64,000 nt of DNA from Blasia pusilla (taxonomy: Eukaryota; Marchantiophyta; Marchantiopsida; Blasiales): the NCBI GenBank assembly GCA_050084515.1, contig CM114273.1, positions 15,562,001 to 15,626,000 on the forward strand, given 5' to 3'. The notes under the pieces were generated by a model that saw only the letters and a program-made list of their open reading frames with translations, was not told the origin of the DNA and did no database searches. The position numbers and the translations under genes were made by a program. Of the stretch, positions 46,147-57,200 are shown piece after piece. Numbering within the stretch: position 1 is the first letter of the stretch; each line of letters opens with the position of its first letter.

Positions 46147-47648
46147 AGAGAGTTGGGCAATGTTAATTTCAATGATGAGAAGGAGGTATGAGAATCCTAT
46201 ATTGTTCATGAGGTCTTCTATATCCTAGTATTGGTTTTTTGGTATTATCGCATAGAGACTTGTATGATATGGTTTGATAAGAGGAATATGTTACATTAGA
46301 GGTCATTCTTGAAGACATGGAGTGATGGTCCATGATGGATATCAAAGAGCTAGTTTAAATTTTATGGCCTTAAAAAGGTATATATCGCCTCTAGCAGGGG
46401 CTTGAATGCAAGACCATGCATGACCATCTGAAGAACATCATCGAGCATTTGATGGAAACACAAGTATTTAATTCTTTTGTTGCAAGAAATTTCCTACATC
46501 TATTATGAGAATTTCATTAATATACACAAATGAGTAGAACAAGGTTATCAAGTGAAGTTTAACACAAAAGGTTGTTTCATTATTATGATGAATAAATTTC
46601 AATGACCGTACTACGATAGCCAATGGAATTAGATTTCGGATAATATTTAAACTAGATTGTTCTATGCCAAATGTCTAAATCAACAATGCCTAGTTAACCT
46701 TGAAAAAAAATGACATATATCAATGTGTAGCATGAGAGAGTCAAACATGTGAATATTTATACACCAAGCTTTTCATCTTCTGAAATAGTAATCAAACTTC
46801 ACAAAATGTACGATCATTCTATGTTAGAGGTATATCTCATTTTTTAAGCTAGATTTCCGTTTGCAAAGCAAGGTAGAAGAACATCCAAAATCTTGGAGGT
46901 TATTCATAAAAGAGGAAGAGGGATAAATTTGGCCCAACCATGCCCAAGACATTTTGTTGGAAATGGTAGAAGGAGCGAGTATAGGATTATCAAGTGAACG
47001 CCCATAAAGGGATGAAAAAACAATGATGATGTCTTTTGATCCATGTTTGACCAAAATCTTTACAACAAGGAATGCAACAAACCAATGGGTGCAGATGTAG
47101 AAGAATACCACTATACGAAAATAAGTAAATTGAGGGGGGAGGAGGAGGGATAAGAGTATACGAGTGTTGGAAGTAAAGGTTGAGATTAAGAATGTAAGGA
47201 TGGAAAAATCATGGGATTGGGTAGTAACGGATTGAGAGCACGATTAGTGGGAAAATGATGGAGGGGATAAGAGAAAGATTAGGAATATGGACGGATAATG
47301 GCAAGATGAACAATAAAGGGGGATTAGAGATTATAGTTGAAGGAAGGCGTATTAAGCCATATAAAGGAGAAAATGGATAAACCAAATTCATGGCAATTCA
47401 TTCGAATACAATCATGATGCCCATGATAACATAGAAGGAAAATAAAAATGATAATAAGATCCATACATAAGATAGTGGATCACATCAGGAAACTAGTTGC
47501 ATAAAGAGAATTTACAATTAGAAAAGAAACTAGATAATGATTTGAAATCACGTAAAAAAGAATAATGACGAATAAAAAATTCAAAGCAAAAGAATCAACC
47601 TACATTGTATCAAAGGGACCATATTGAGAGGATAAATGCATAAAGTTA
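46147..47648. other. Unassigned flank of element C
   Basis: A minus-strand frame at 46824-47111 (95 residues) has no recognised domain. The sequence directly left of element C ends in 'aaagttattttg', whose TTTTG is the copia target duplication. Joining it to 60006 gives the pre-insertion site; both flanks have similar AT-rich, purine-biased texture. Confidence 0.4.
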
Positions 47649-47653
47649 TTTTG

Positions 47654-47969
47654 TGTGGAAAACTACTAAACAAGCATAAGTGGTGGAAAACGGCTCTCAC
47701 ACACACATACACACCACCATGGAGAACGAAATTTGCAATGAGAGAATGAGTGGAGGCTGGTCCTCTTCTCAATTATATAGGGTATGTACAAGCAACCCTA
47801 ACCCTCCCCTTAACCATAGTCTCGAGTTAGATTAACTGTGATTAATTAACCATAGTTAGGATAATCGTGCTTAACTAACTAACCAAGATTAAGCTTCCCT
47901 ACTTCGTGGGAGTACCAAATGTAGCAGTTCAATTGTCTCATGAGCTTGACTGTAACTCAATCTTCAATA
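47654..47969 (-). repeat. 3' LTR of element C
   Basis: In element orientation it starts TATTGAAGATTGAG at 47969 (TA instead of the usual TG) and ends CCACA at 47654. It aligns with 59690-60000. Both LTRs keep 'ccctatataattgagaagag' (47763-47782 here) as TATA box region and a cluster of TAACTAAC/AACCATAG-like motifs in U3. Confidence 0.92.
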
Positions 47970-47981
47970 CTTCCCCTCAAG
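47970..47981 (-). promoter_or_regulatory. Polypurine tract of element C
   Basis: In element orientation the sequence is TTGAGGGGAAG directly before the 3' LTR, the typical copia plus-strand primer. Confidence 0.88.
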
Positions 47982-47989
47982 CTCATATC

Positions 47990-48521
47990 GATATCTCTAA
48001 CGCCTAAATCCTTTCTAAACATCTCTAACTTATCTTTAGACAATGCCTTTGTAAAGATGTGAGCAATTTGTTGATCTGTACCTATATACACAAGATCAAT
48101 TTCTCATGAAAGCACTTTCTCTTTGATAAAATGATAATGCACCTCAACATGCTTTGTACGAGCATGAAACACAGGGTTATTAGCAAGCTTGATGCTACTG
48201 ATATTGTTTGCATATATTACACTAGGTCCTAAGTTACTAACACCAATCTCAAAAAATAATCGATGAAGCCACACCGCCTCACATGTTGCATTGGTTGCTC
48301 CTCTGTACTCAGCCTCTGTTGAAGATAAACCAACTATAGGTTGCTTCTTTGAAGCCCAACTTATACCTGTGCTTCCCAAAGTAAATGAATGAATGTGGAG
48401 TGTCGATCAGACAGGCTTCCTGCCCAATCAACATATCTGAATCCATGTAATTGAGAACTCGGAGAAGGTTAAAATTGAAGCCCAAATTGAATAGAGAATT
48501 TCACGTACCGCATAATCCTCC
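47990..48521 (-). pseudogene. RNase H end of copia pol, element C
   Basis: In element orientation, after a frame change at ~48525, the sequence continues DAVRRIMRYVKFSIQFG (near 48490) and then SWASKKQPIVGLSSTEAEYR and GATNATCEAVWLHRLFFEIG (48250-48379 frame). HARTKHVEVHYHFIKEKVLS ends in a stop at ~48104. Beyond it, IGTDQQIADIFTKAL and LRDIDMSL-like sequence lead to the purine tract. This is the usual C-terminal end of copia polyproteins. Two frame changes and stops make it non-functional. Confidence 0.88.
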
Positions 48522-50746
48522 TCACAGCATCAAGGCGAGGTTTCGAGGTGATTGCATAAACTGGCTCACTAGGCCAACAACATAGCTCAAATCTGATATG
48601 ATTATAGTTAGACAGATCAAACTTCCAACCATGCGCCTGTACATATTAGAATCTACAAGCAACTCTCCTTCATCCACTCTAAGCTTCACGCTATGGTCCA
48701 ACGATGTAGAGATTGGCTTACAAGCTGTCATACCATATTTTGGGAGCATATGAAGAGCATATTGTCGTTGTAGTAACCACATGCTCTCTCTAACCTTGAT
48801 AAACTTAATACCAAGAAAGTATTTGAGTTCTCCCAAGTCCTTCATATCAAATTCTGCTTGTAACTTAAGCTTGACTTGTTGTACCATTTCTTCAGTACTC
48901 CCAATAATCAAGAGATCGTCAACATACAACATAATGAGAAATGTATGATCTTGTCCTCTCAAGACATATAACGAGGAGCCAAAATCACATATCCTAAAAC
49001 CCAACCCTTGTAGGACGTATGTAATCTTGCCATACCAAGCTCTTTGAGCTTGTTTGAGCACGTATAGAGCTTTCTTCAACCTGCATATGTGAAATGGAAA
49101 CTTGGGATGCTCATATCCATGTGGTTGAGTCATATATACCTCCTCGTATAGATCTCCATTCAAAAAGGCATTCTTGACGTCCATGTGATGTAATCTCCAC
49201 TTCTTACTTACTGCAACTGTAACCACTGTTCTCGTAGTCGCCATCTTTGCAACAGGGCTAAATTTTTCCTCATAATCGATACCATATTGTTGTGCATAGC
49301 CCTTAACCACCAATCTCGCTTTGTATCTTCTAATTGTACCATCTTGATTGCGCTTGATTTTGTAAACCCATTTGCAACCAATAGCTTCCTTACCGGAAGG
49401 TATATCAACCAGCTCCCATGTTTGTTGATATCTTAATGCATCAAGCTCTTCCTCCATAGCTTCAATCCATTTGGCTTTATTTGCAGCTTCTTCAAAACAA
49501 CTTGGCTCCTGCTCTTGAAGGGTAGTGATCATATATGCATGATGTGTCGCAAGGAAATCTTCATTTATGAATCTATGAACTGGATGTGTTATTCTACTTG
49601 ATCTACGAAGTTGTTGTTCAGAGGTAGATGCCTCCAACACCTGACTCGAGCTCTGATTAGTGTCAATAGACTGAATATGTACTCTTCCCGTCCATGGACT
49701 CAAAGATTTAATTGATAAATCTAGGACCTCTCCTAATCCTACACTAGTACTTGGGGAAGTTGAAGATAATGTATGTTGGTTTATAGTCATATTCTCCCCC
49801 TCAATAGACAAGTTTAGAGATGGAATAGGCTCAAATGGAGCATACCATGACTTTAGCTCATCAAAGAAAATATCCTGACTAATAATATGCTGCTTAGAGG
49901 ATGGAATGTAGTACTTATATCCCTTAGTTCCATCAGTATAGCCAATGAAGATACATCGTTTAGACTTAGGGTCTAATTTTTGACGTCTCTCAGAAGGAAC
50001 ATGAGCATAGCAAATACAGCCAAATACTTTCAAGAAGGAAAAATCAGGTTTACTTCCTATGAAGACTCCGAATGAAGTTTTATCATGAACTCCTGCTGTT
50101 GGAGTTCGGTTGATTAAGAAGACTGCACATGCTACAACCTCTGCCCAATATACCTTAGGCATGTTGTTCTCATTCAACATAGCTCGTGCCGCTTCAGCAC
50201 TATGTCGATTCTTCCTCTTAGCCATTCCATTTTGTTATGGAGTGTAACGGCAAGTCACTTGAGGTTGGATGCCATTCTGGCGTAAATAGTCATCAAACTA
50301 TGTTGAAAGATACTCTCCTTCTCCATCACAACGCAATTTCAAAATATGTTGTACAGTTTTTTTCTCTATTAGAACTCTGAATGTTTAGAACATTGAGAAT
50401 ACCTCTGACTTGGCTTTCAGAAAGTATACCCATATATACCTAGAGAAGTCATCAATAAATGAAACAAAGTACTGCCAATCACTAAGGCTATGTTGTGATG
50501 TTGTCCACACATAATTGTGGATCAACTCTAATATCTTGGATGCTCTTCTACCTTGCTTTGAAAAATGAAATCTAGCTTGTTTTCCAAATTGGCAAGCAGG
50601 ACATACCTCTAACATAGCAGGACTCACTGATTTAGGGAGTCCTATTACTATATTAGATGATGAAAGACTCTCTAATCTTTGAAGATTCATATGTCCAATT
50701 CTTTTATGCCACACATTTAGATCTGTGACTTGTTGGCCGCTTTTGT
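48522..50746 (-). pseudogene. Copia integrase and reverse transcriptase, element C
   Basis: One continuous minus-strand frame with three stops. It starts abruptly at the element-B junction (KSGQQVTDLNVWHKRIGH). The pre-integrase zinc site is intact (HKRIGH ... CPACQFGK). The integrase core has Asp in FIDDFSRYIWVYF and Asp in LRCDGEGEY, but the catalytic Glu of 'QNGVAERKNR' is Lys (QNGMAKRKNR). The stops lie after VFSMF (about 50385), within 'LST*FDD' (about 50299) and in 'TP*QNG' just before 50225. From there 567 residues are open: KVFGCICYAHVP, then the RT with KWIEAMEEELDAL, GCKWVYKIKRN, FSPVAKMATTRTV, HHMDVKNAFLNGDL and the catalytic YVDD at 48915-48926. The frame is lost near 48525. The RT itself looks nearly complete. 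Confidence 0.93.
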
Positions 50747-51680
50747 TGCGCCCCTACTCTCCTTGAACGTCAATCTTTATCGTTGCGGAAGCGTACGTTC
50801 AGTAGGACACAATCCCATCGCCGATCTGCATCCAAACACGCACTCTCGTTAGTCGGGTCTGGGTCAACCAGCGTTCCAAACCACCAAGTTCTCAACTCGG
50901 CATCTCATCAAGCTCAACCTCTCTTACTTCCTAGTTTCCAAAACATGGCAAGTCCTTCAAGACTTGAAAAAGACTTCATGATTAGTCCAGGAACCTAAAA
51001 CGACACTTGCGCGCCTAGCGATTCCAACTATTCAACGGACCTCGTGCGAGTTCCAAACGGAGACCCAAGTGATTGAGTCGCGGGGTGAGATCCAAGAGGG
51101 ATGTCTAAAATCGCCTCCGTAGACTTGGTTCAGGTTTTCCAACCCAACCCCAAACTCTCGATCTGTTCCATGCCCTTGAGCCGCCCCATGGCGCCCCAAA
51201 GTGGGGTTCGAGTTCCAAGCACTCTCAGAGACCTTCCCCCTTACTAGTACTTATGGGGTTCTCCAATAACCCCCCAATTTGGAAAAGGAGGGTCGGACCC
51301 TTCATTGTGGCCCTCAACCGACTCTACTTACAGTCGTTTCCGGGTTGTTTCTCAGCTGCTGCTTATACGCTTGGAGAGATCTTTAGTGCGTTTGAACCGA
51401 TTCTCCATAAGCCTTCCAATGCACCCTTTTTAATCCAAACGCATCTTGGCGCTAAAAATTATGGTTATAAATAAAGTCGGAAACTCTCAAACGCTAGTGG
51501 CGTTCCAAATCCGGATTTCTTCCCTCAGCAACCCACTTTCTAGACTCGACTCCTTTCAATTCTTATTCCACGTTTGGTCCAGGTTTCTCGGTCGCGACCA
51601 CAACATCTGAAATGCGAAGCCTTGCTTGCATCTCGTCTCTAGTCTCTTATTTGAGACTACTCTAACGCGCAAACCATCTT
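50747..51680 (-). repeat. 3' LTR of element B, distal part
   Basis: The reverse complement aligns with element A's LTR from 'gcgatgtttgcgc' (here AGATGGTTTGCGC) to the end GGAGAGTAGGGGCGCA. It keeps 'ggtcgcgacc' (near 51595) and 'acgcttccgcaacgataaag' (near 50780-50800). Target bases AGCGT at 51681-51685 follow. Confidence 0.88.
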
Positions 51681-51685
51681 AGCGT

Positions 51686-52958
51686 TGTCGTATAGTAAAA
51701 TCAACCAGTGTGTAAACTCCTTCGTCATTAAGTGTTAGATAGAGTTTCATTAGTATTAAGTAAATTGGCTTAGAAAAAGAAGATTCTTATGTTTAAACCT
51801 CTTTATGGTGCCTCTTTTATGCGGGCCCAACTTTAGGAAAAGGAGATAATAAATAAAAGATGACTTTATAAAAGTAAAGTAGTTGCTTTAATGAAAAACA
51901 AAAGTAGTCTTGGTTGGTGGCTAGGTTAGTTGGGGTAATTTGGAAAATATCATGTGGGTAAAAGAGGATATTTTGGAAGAGATAAGAGGAAATCTACTTG
52001 TGTCAAAATGTGATTGGCTAAGCCTTGAGAGGAAGCCATGTGGCACAAGATAAGATAAGCTCCATTTCGTACTCTTGTGGATCCCTTGTGAGTATATAAA
52101 GAGGAGGGACCTTCAAGGGTTCATCACCTTCTATTCCACATCTTGAGTCTCTCGCGTCTCTCTTGAGTATATGGCTTTGGGATTGCTTGCTCTTCCAATG
52201 AGAGTGGATCACCCCTCTTGGGAGAGTAACTTGACCATGGTCTATTCTTCGAGAGGTTTCTAGAGTATGGTGTGTGTGTGTGGGGATGAGAGGTTTGTCA
52301 CCTTAGAAGAGTTTAGTCATACTAAAATAGCGAATGTTTTGGCTTGTTACTTTCCCAATGAGAGTGGATTACCCTTCTTGGGAGAATAACTCCGCCAAAA
52401 CCCATTCTTGAGGAGAGTAGAGAATGTGTGTCAAGCATGGATAGGGGTGGAGCACGAGTTGTGCCCGACTTTCCTTTCCTCAATCCTTACCATGTGAAGG
52501 TACTCTTTGTGGATAGGCACTGGTTCACTCGCTATTTAGTTTATCATTTTGGGGAGGCGGTCATGAACCAGGTCATGCAATCTCTAACTCCAATGATTCT
52601 TCCTATCGTCACATATGGAAGGACATGGGATTGTACTTTGTATGTCCTTATATAGCGATCCATGGATGTCAATAGGCCTGCTCAAGTAGGGTTTAACACT
52701 AGTTGTGCTATCTTCCTTGTGTACAAGCGTAAAATAGTTTATAGGGATTTTATAGTTAGGAATTTTGGGGTCCGATGTTACGAAAAAGTGATCGCCTTGG
52801 CACTTCCATTTGTGATACTTGTCGTGAGAGAATGGAGAGTGTACATCATAATTTTGTATTGAAAAAGGAGAACTTATTAGAGAATTCACCTTGCATCGAC
52901 CGCATCTACTGCAACTAGAAGGCCCGCCCTTGCTCGAAGAAAGGCTCTCGACACGACA
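51686..52958 (-). repeat. 3' LTR of element D (full length)
   Basis: 1273 bp, matching the solo LTR at 39498-40778 over its full length. In plus-strand view it starts TGTCGTATAGTAAAATC and ends CTCGACACGACA. The gag-sense TATA candidate is TATATAAGG (complement at 52647-52654). A TATATAAAG on the other strand at 52093 is also present. 52029-52958 is repeated at 54612-55535. Confidence 0.9.
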
Positions 52959-53612
52959 CGGCAGCGTGACATACTGGTAGCTCTTCCCAAATGTCGGAAG
53001 AACTCCTTTGTTGGCGGGTGGCCCTCTACCACTAGAGGTCTTTGCCACATCGCCTGTCTCACTGCCCTCCTCTCCATCTAGTCTCCGGGTTGATTGTGTG
53101 GGTCTCTCTCCTCTCACAATCCCATCATATGCCTCGCGACCACTAGTGGACACATACCTTGGAGCCCAATACATCCTCCAGGCATCGATCTCTACTGAAT
53201 AGAGTGATCGAAGCTCCATGTAGTCATCCATAGGAGGACCCTCCAAGTGCTGGAATAACCCCTTCCATGCCATGAAAGGGTTGAACCGTGTCAGGGTCCG
53301 TATCTCGTGGAAGTCGCACCATGTGTCAAACTCGTGGATAAAATCATCTAAGTCGATGGTGCCAAGTGCACCCGAGAAACGACGCATGCCCCGATGGCCC
53401 ATGTCGTCCATCTCCTGCCAAGTACTACTGTCTCTGTCTGTGATCTCGTCACCAAACCTAGTGTCCAATGATGACGATCCAACCACGGATGGATGTCGAG
53501 GTAGCTCCTCATCGGTAATCCCTCGGTATCTCACTCCACTCCGTGTCATACCACTACTATTGCTCGCACTACCCCGTTCTTCCGAACCCTGGAAGAACGC
53601 CGTGATGACAAA
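52959..53612 (-). pseudogene. gag-like polyprotein fragment of element D
   Basis: The minus-strand frame likely starts at 53549 (MTRSGVRYRGITDEELPRHP, the style of many gypsy polyprotein starts). The frame is open upstream to a stop near 53615. The middle, DLDDFIHEFDTWCDFHEIRT and then AWKGLFQHLEGPPMDDY, resembles a retroelement gag capsid region: hydrophobic and tryptophan pattern, no enzymatic motif. The frame runs without a stop through GRGPPANKGVLPTFGKSYQY directly into LTR sequence at 52958 and stays open to 52584, so the C-terminal ~125 residues are translated LTR. No zinc knuckle is seen. The gag assignment is by pattern and context, not by a diagnostic motif. Confidence 0.65.
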
Positions 53613-54611
53613 CCTTGTTTCACCCGCTCAAGCACTCAGACTCACCGAGAGTCTCCCACACGCCTCACTAGCTCACCTATGCTAACATCAATCCCATGAT
53701 GACATACCCGGCCTCACGCACGCTCAACATTCGGGCTCACCATGATCCTCCCAACCGACTCACCTAACCTAGCGACACACTCTCTCTCCGGTCATACACG
53801 CTGACCCCCCTCGGCAATTGCCGATATCTACCAACATGCTACACATGAAAAGAATCTACACTCATCACCATCATCGCACCCACCTAGCACCAACTACTAC
53901 CCAATACCCAAAGACTCTCAATCACACACGTCAAGTGCGGAAAAGGGACTCGAATGGGTAACTGATCACGCCTCCAACTGAAGACCGTCAACATACACTC
54001 CTCCACATGATATGACAATCTCCGCGAACACAACACTCTCCTCGACCAACACGTTGATCCTCCCGTCAACAGATCGCGGACAACCCGTCGACATCATCAT
54101 GCGACCGCCCCTCCATCGTCAACTCTCGCAACGCCTCTCGCGCCCCAAAAACATCATGTCACACAAACATCTCTCGTCCTCCATCCCCACACGCGGCATG
54201 TAACTTGACTCATCCTGGTGGACTCCACTCCAACCACGCACGCCTTGTGCGACCACGTGAACATGACCTCGACCACATCTGGACTCTCAACAACGTCGCC
54301 CGACCACGTCTGTCTGCGTGCCTACCACGTTCACGGATCGACCTTGTCCATCCTACCACGTAACTCGGCCCGCGGCCCTATGCGGCCCCTTAGGCCCTAA
54401 ATGCCGGGGCGGGGGGGGAGGGGGGGGGGAGGGGGGCTCTGTCCGCCCGCCGCCCGTCGCCATCCGGGTCGTCAAGACGCCGACCTAAACGCCGTTAATC
54501 TTGCAAGCCTAATTCTCTTTTCTTTCTCTCTCGACACCCTCACTTGCGTACACCCGACGCCCACTCCGTACTACACTCTGCCACTGTCCCCAATCCTTGT
54601 CCACCAACACA
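53613..54611 (-). other. CpG-rich leader of element D
   Basis: About 1 kb, markedly C-rich on the plus strand, between the gag-like frame and the 5' LTR. It includes a G-rich run at 54403-54437 (blocks of 8, 10 and 6 G separated by single A). No primer-binding site of the Met-tRNA type is visible at the LTR edge near 54600. No convincing gene; short plus-strand frames reflect composition. Confidence 0.6.
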
Positions 54612-55535
54612 ATGTGAGGAAGCCATGTGGCACAAGATAAGATAAGCTCCATTTCGTACTCTTGTGGATCCCTTGTGAGTATATAAAGAGGAGGGACCTT
54701 CAAGGGTTCATCACCTTCTATTCCACATCTTGAGTCTCTCACGTCTCTCTTGAGTATATGGCTTTGGGATTGCTTGCTCTTCCAATGAGAGTGGATCACC
54801 CCTCTTGGGAGAGTAACTTGACCATGGTCTATTCTTTGAGAGATTTCTAGAGTGTGGTGTGTGTGTGTGGGGATGAGAGGTTTGTCACCGTAGAGGAGTT
54901 TAGTCATACTAAAATAGCGGAAGTTTTGGCTTGTTACTTTCCCAATGAGAGTGGATTACCCCTCTTGGGAGAATAACTCCGCCAAAACCCATTCTTGAGA
55001 GAGTAGAGAATGTGTGTTAAGCATGGATAGGGGTGGAGCAGTCAGTGCCCGATTTTCCTTTCCTCAATCCTTACCATGTCAAGGTACTCTTTGTAGATAG
55101 GCACTTTGGTTCACTCGCTATTTAGTTTATCACTTTGGGAGGCGTTCATGAACCAGGTCATGCAATCTCCAACTCGGTGATTCTTCCTATTGTCACATAT
55201 GGAAGGACATGGGATTGTACTTTGTATGTCCTTATATAGCGATCCATGGATGTCAATAGGCCTGCTCAAGTAGGGTTTAACACTAGTTGTGCTATCTTCC
55301 TCGTGTACAAGCGTAAAATAGTTTATAGGGATTTTATAGTTAGGAATTTTGGGGTCCGATGTTACGAAGAAGTGATCGCCTCGGCACTTCCATTTGTGAA
55401 TGTGAGAGAATGGAGAGTGTACATCATAATTTTGTATTGAAAAAGGAGAACTTATTAGAGAGTTCACCTTGCATCAACCGCATCTACCGCAACTAGAAGG
55501 CCCGCCCTTGCTCGAAGAAAGACTCTCGACACGAC
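54612..55535 (-). repeat. 5' LTR of element D, lacking ~343 bp
   Basis: It aligns with 52029-52958 (about 924 bp, a few percent different, with small indels near 55105 and 55398). The part of the LTR corresponding to 51686-52028, present in both the 3' LTR and the solo LTR, is absent. In element orientation that is the 3' end of the 5' LTR, next to where the primer site should lie. Similarity stops at 'tg(t/a)gaggaagcc'. Confidence 0.88.
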
Positions 55536-55600
55536 AGCGTGAGCCCGCTAATGTTCCGATGTTCCGCTTTGGCACTCGTTTGGCCATGAGGATCGTGACA
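55536..55600 (-). repeat. 3' LTR of element B, proximal part
   Basis: In element orientation: TGTCACGATCCTCATGGCC ... AAAGCGGAACATC ... GCTCACGCT. It matches the first ~65 bp of element A's LTR. It is preceded by the purine tract AGGGGTGAG (55601-55609) and interrupted at ACGCT by element D. Confidence 0.88.
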
Positions 55601-55976
55601 CTCACCCCTATTTAGAGGTTGATGCCCTCATCAACGCAAAACTTTGTTATGTCAAGTCTCCTGGGCAGCCTACCCCTTGACATTGAATTGCATTCTAGTG
55701 GCTAACCCGCAATTCCTCTTAGTCTACAGTTGTCGCTTTGCACCACTTAGAATTATTAGCCTCTCCTCTTTGATAAGCGTGGACTCGTTCCAAAGAACTA
55801 ACCTATCAAATAAGCTAACTAAGTGTGCAACCTTAGACTCTTCTGGCTCATTCCTATAAATATCACACCTGTTTACTTGGTCTACAAATCGTACTACTAT
55901 TGGGTCGCTCTCGTATTCGACTGAGGCGCGTTCACTTGAAGTCTCGCAACAACTCTTGCTCATGTTCCAAATCCGC

Positions 55977-57200
55977 CTACGCAATCCAAGTCGCCTCCTT
56001 CACATGGTAGCCCTTCCATTTAACCAAGTATTCATACTTGTTGGCCCGACCCCTCGAACGTAAGATGATCTCCACCTCAAACTCCGGCTCTTCATTTATG
56101 ATCACCGGGTGCGGTCTCACCACCTGTCTCCGCTCGAAACGTCCATTATCTTGAAGATATTTCTTCAACAATGACACATGAAAGGTCGGGTGAATCTTGA
56201 ACTCGATCGGCAGCCCCAATGTATACACATCCTCAAACGAGTTTGCCCCAATCACATACGGTCCAACATACTTGGGAGACAGCTTTGCAGACAACTCTTT
56301 TGGAAGAGTGAGATTCTTCACACTCAACCACACTTGCTCTCCAACTTGGAATTGTACTTGGCACCAACTCTTGTTAGCATGCTTAATGTACCTCATTTGA
56401 GCCTTTGCAAGACTTCTTCTTGCTCGCTCTTCCTGTTCTCGCATTTCTACCAACAAACCTTCTGCCGTCGCTTGTCGTGTTCGTGCCAATGTAGTACCCT
56501 TTGAAAGGGCTAGGTCAAGAGGCCCTTCTGGCTCTCGTCCATTCGCCAGAAGAAATGGAGATTCTCCAGTTGCAGAATGCTTGGTCGAGTTGTAGCAAGA
56601 TACTCGCCATGCTCACCACTTGACCCAATCTTGTTGATCAAAGATCGACATAATTTCTTAAGTATTGATTCACGATTGAGTTTACCTTTTCAGTCTGTCC
56701 ATCCGTCTATGGGTGGAAAGCCGTACTGAAACTCAGCTTGGTCTTAAACCTCATGAACAAGTGCTTCCAGAAAGCATTGGTAAATTTTGGATCCCGATCT
56801 GAAACAATGCTCCTCGGCAAACTGTGAGCACGCCACCGCCTATCGAAACAATTGCGACGTCAGATAAGCCGTTCGCGGAATCCACCGTCGGCACGAATCT
56901 CGCCAACTTGCTAAACCGATCAACAATCACAAGTATAGCGTTGTATCCTCGATTCGGAAGACTCGTGATGAAATCCACACTCACACTGCAAGGGTCCTTC
57001 AGGATTGGCAAGGGATGCAAAGCAAGCCTTGTTTCTTATCATAAGAAACTCTATTCGCTAAGGTGTCACACATGTCTTTACATATTGAGCAACATCCTCT
57101 TTCATGTTGGGCCAAAAGAACCGCTTCGACAGAACAACCAGCATAGATTTCTCTCATTTATGTCCTGCCAAGGGTCCGTCGTGACACTCCGCTAACACTC
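55977..57200 (-). pseudogene. Integrase and chromodomain, element B
   Basis: The open part 56489-55977 (170 residues) reads ARTRQATAEGLLVEMREQEE, VQFQVGEQVWLSVKNLTLPK, EFKIHPTFHVSLLKKYLQD and the chromodomain EVEIILRSRGRANKYEYLVK then WKGYHVKEATWIA. It is better preserved than in element A (V-W-L intact where A has a stop). Upstream the integrase core is broken by frame changes and stops: VDFITSLPNRGYNAILVIVD (first Asp) lies near 56930-56990, the second Asp region is out of frame near 56800, and a stop interrupts the HPQTDGQTEK block near 56710. The zinc-binding domain (57060-57195) is full of stops. Confidence 0.88.

Larger units (their letters stand above)
51686..55535 (-). mobile_element. 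LTR element D, internally deleted, inserted in the LTR of B
   Basis: A 3.85 kb insertion with termini TGTCG...CGAC(A). AGCGT stands at 51681-51685 and 55536-55540; if the terminal A belongs to the element, the duplication is GCGT (4 bp). Removing the insert restores the element-A LTR sequence 'CTCACGCT-GCGATG' almost exactly, which proves the insertion. Minus orientation is inferred from the gag-like frame. Contents in element order: an incomplete 5' LTR, a CpG-rich leader, a gag-like frame, then the 3' LTR. There is no protease, RT, integrase, purine tract or recognisable primer site. Confidence 0.87.

Noticed and set aside
52093-52101. TATATAAAG in plus orientation, suggesting element D is plus-strand.
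   Set aside because: The only protein-like frame in D is on the minus strand, and a TATATAAGG in gag-sense orientation is conserved in all three LTR copies. Both strands contain TATA-like words, so the motif alone does not decide.
52584-53549. Element D interior as a captured host gene.
   Set aside because: The N-terminus (MTRSG...) and the capsid-like tryptophan/hydrophobic pattern are typical of gypsy gag, and no host domain is recognisable. The possibility is not excluded.
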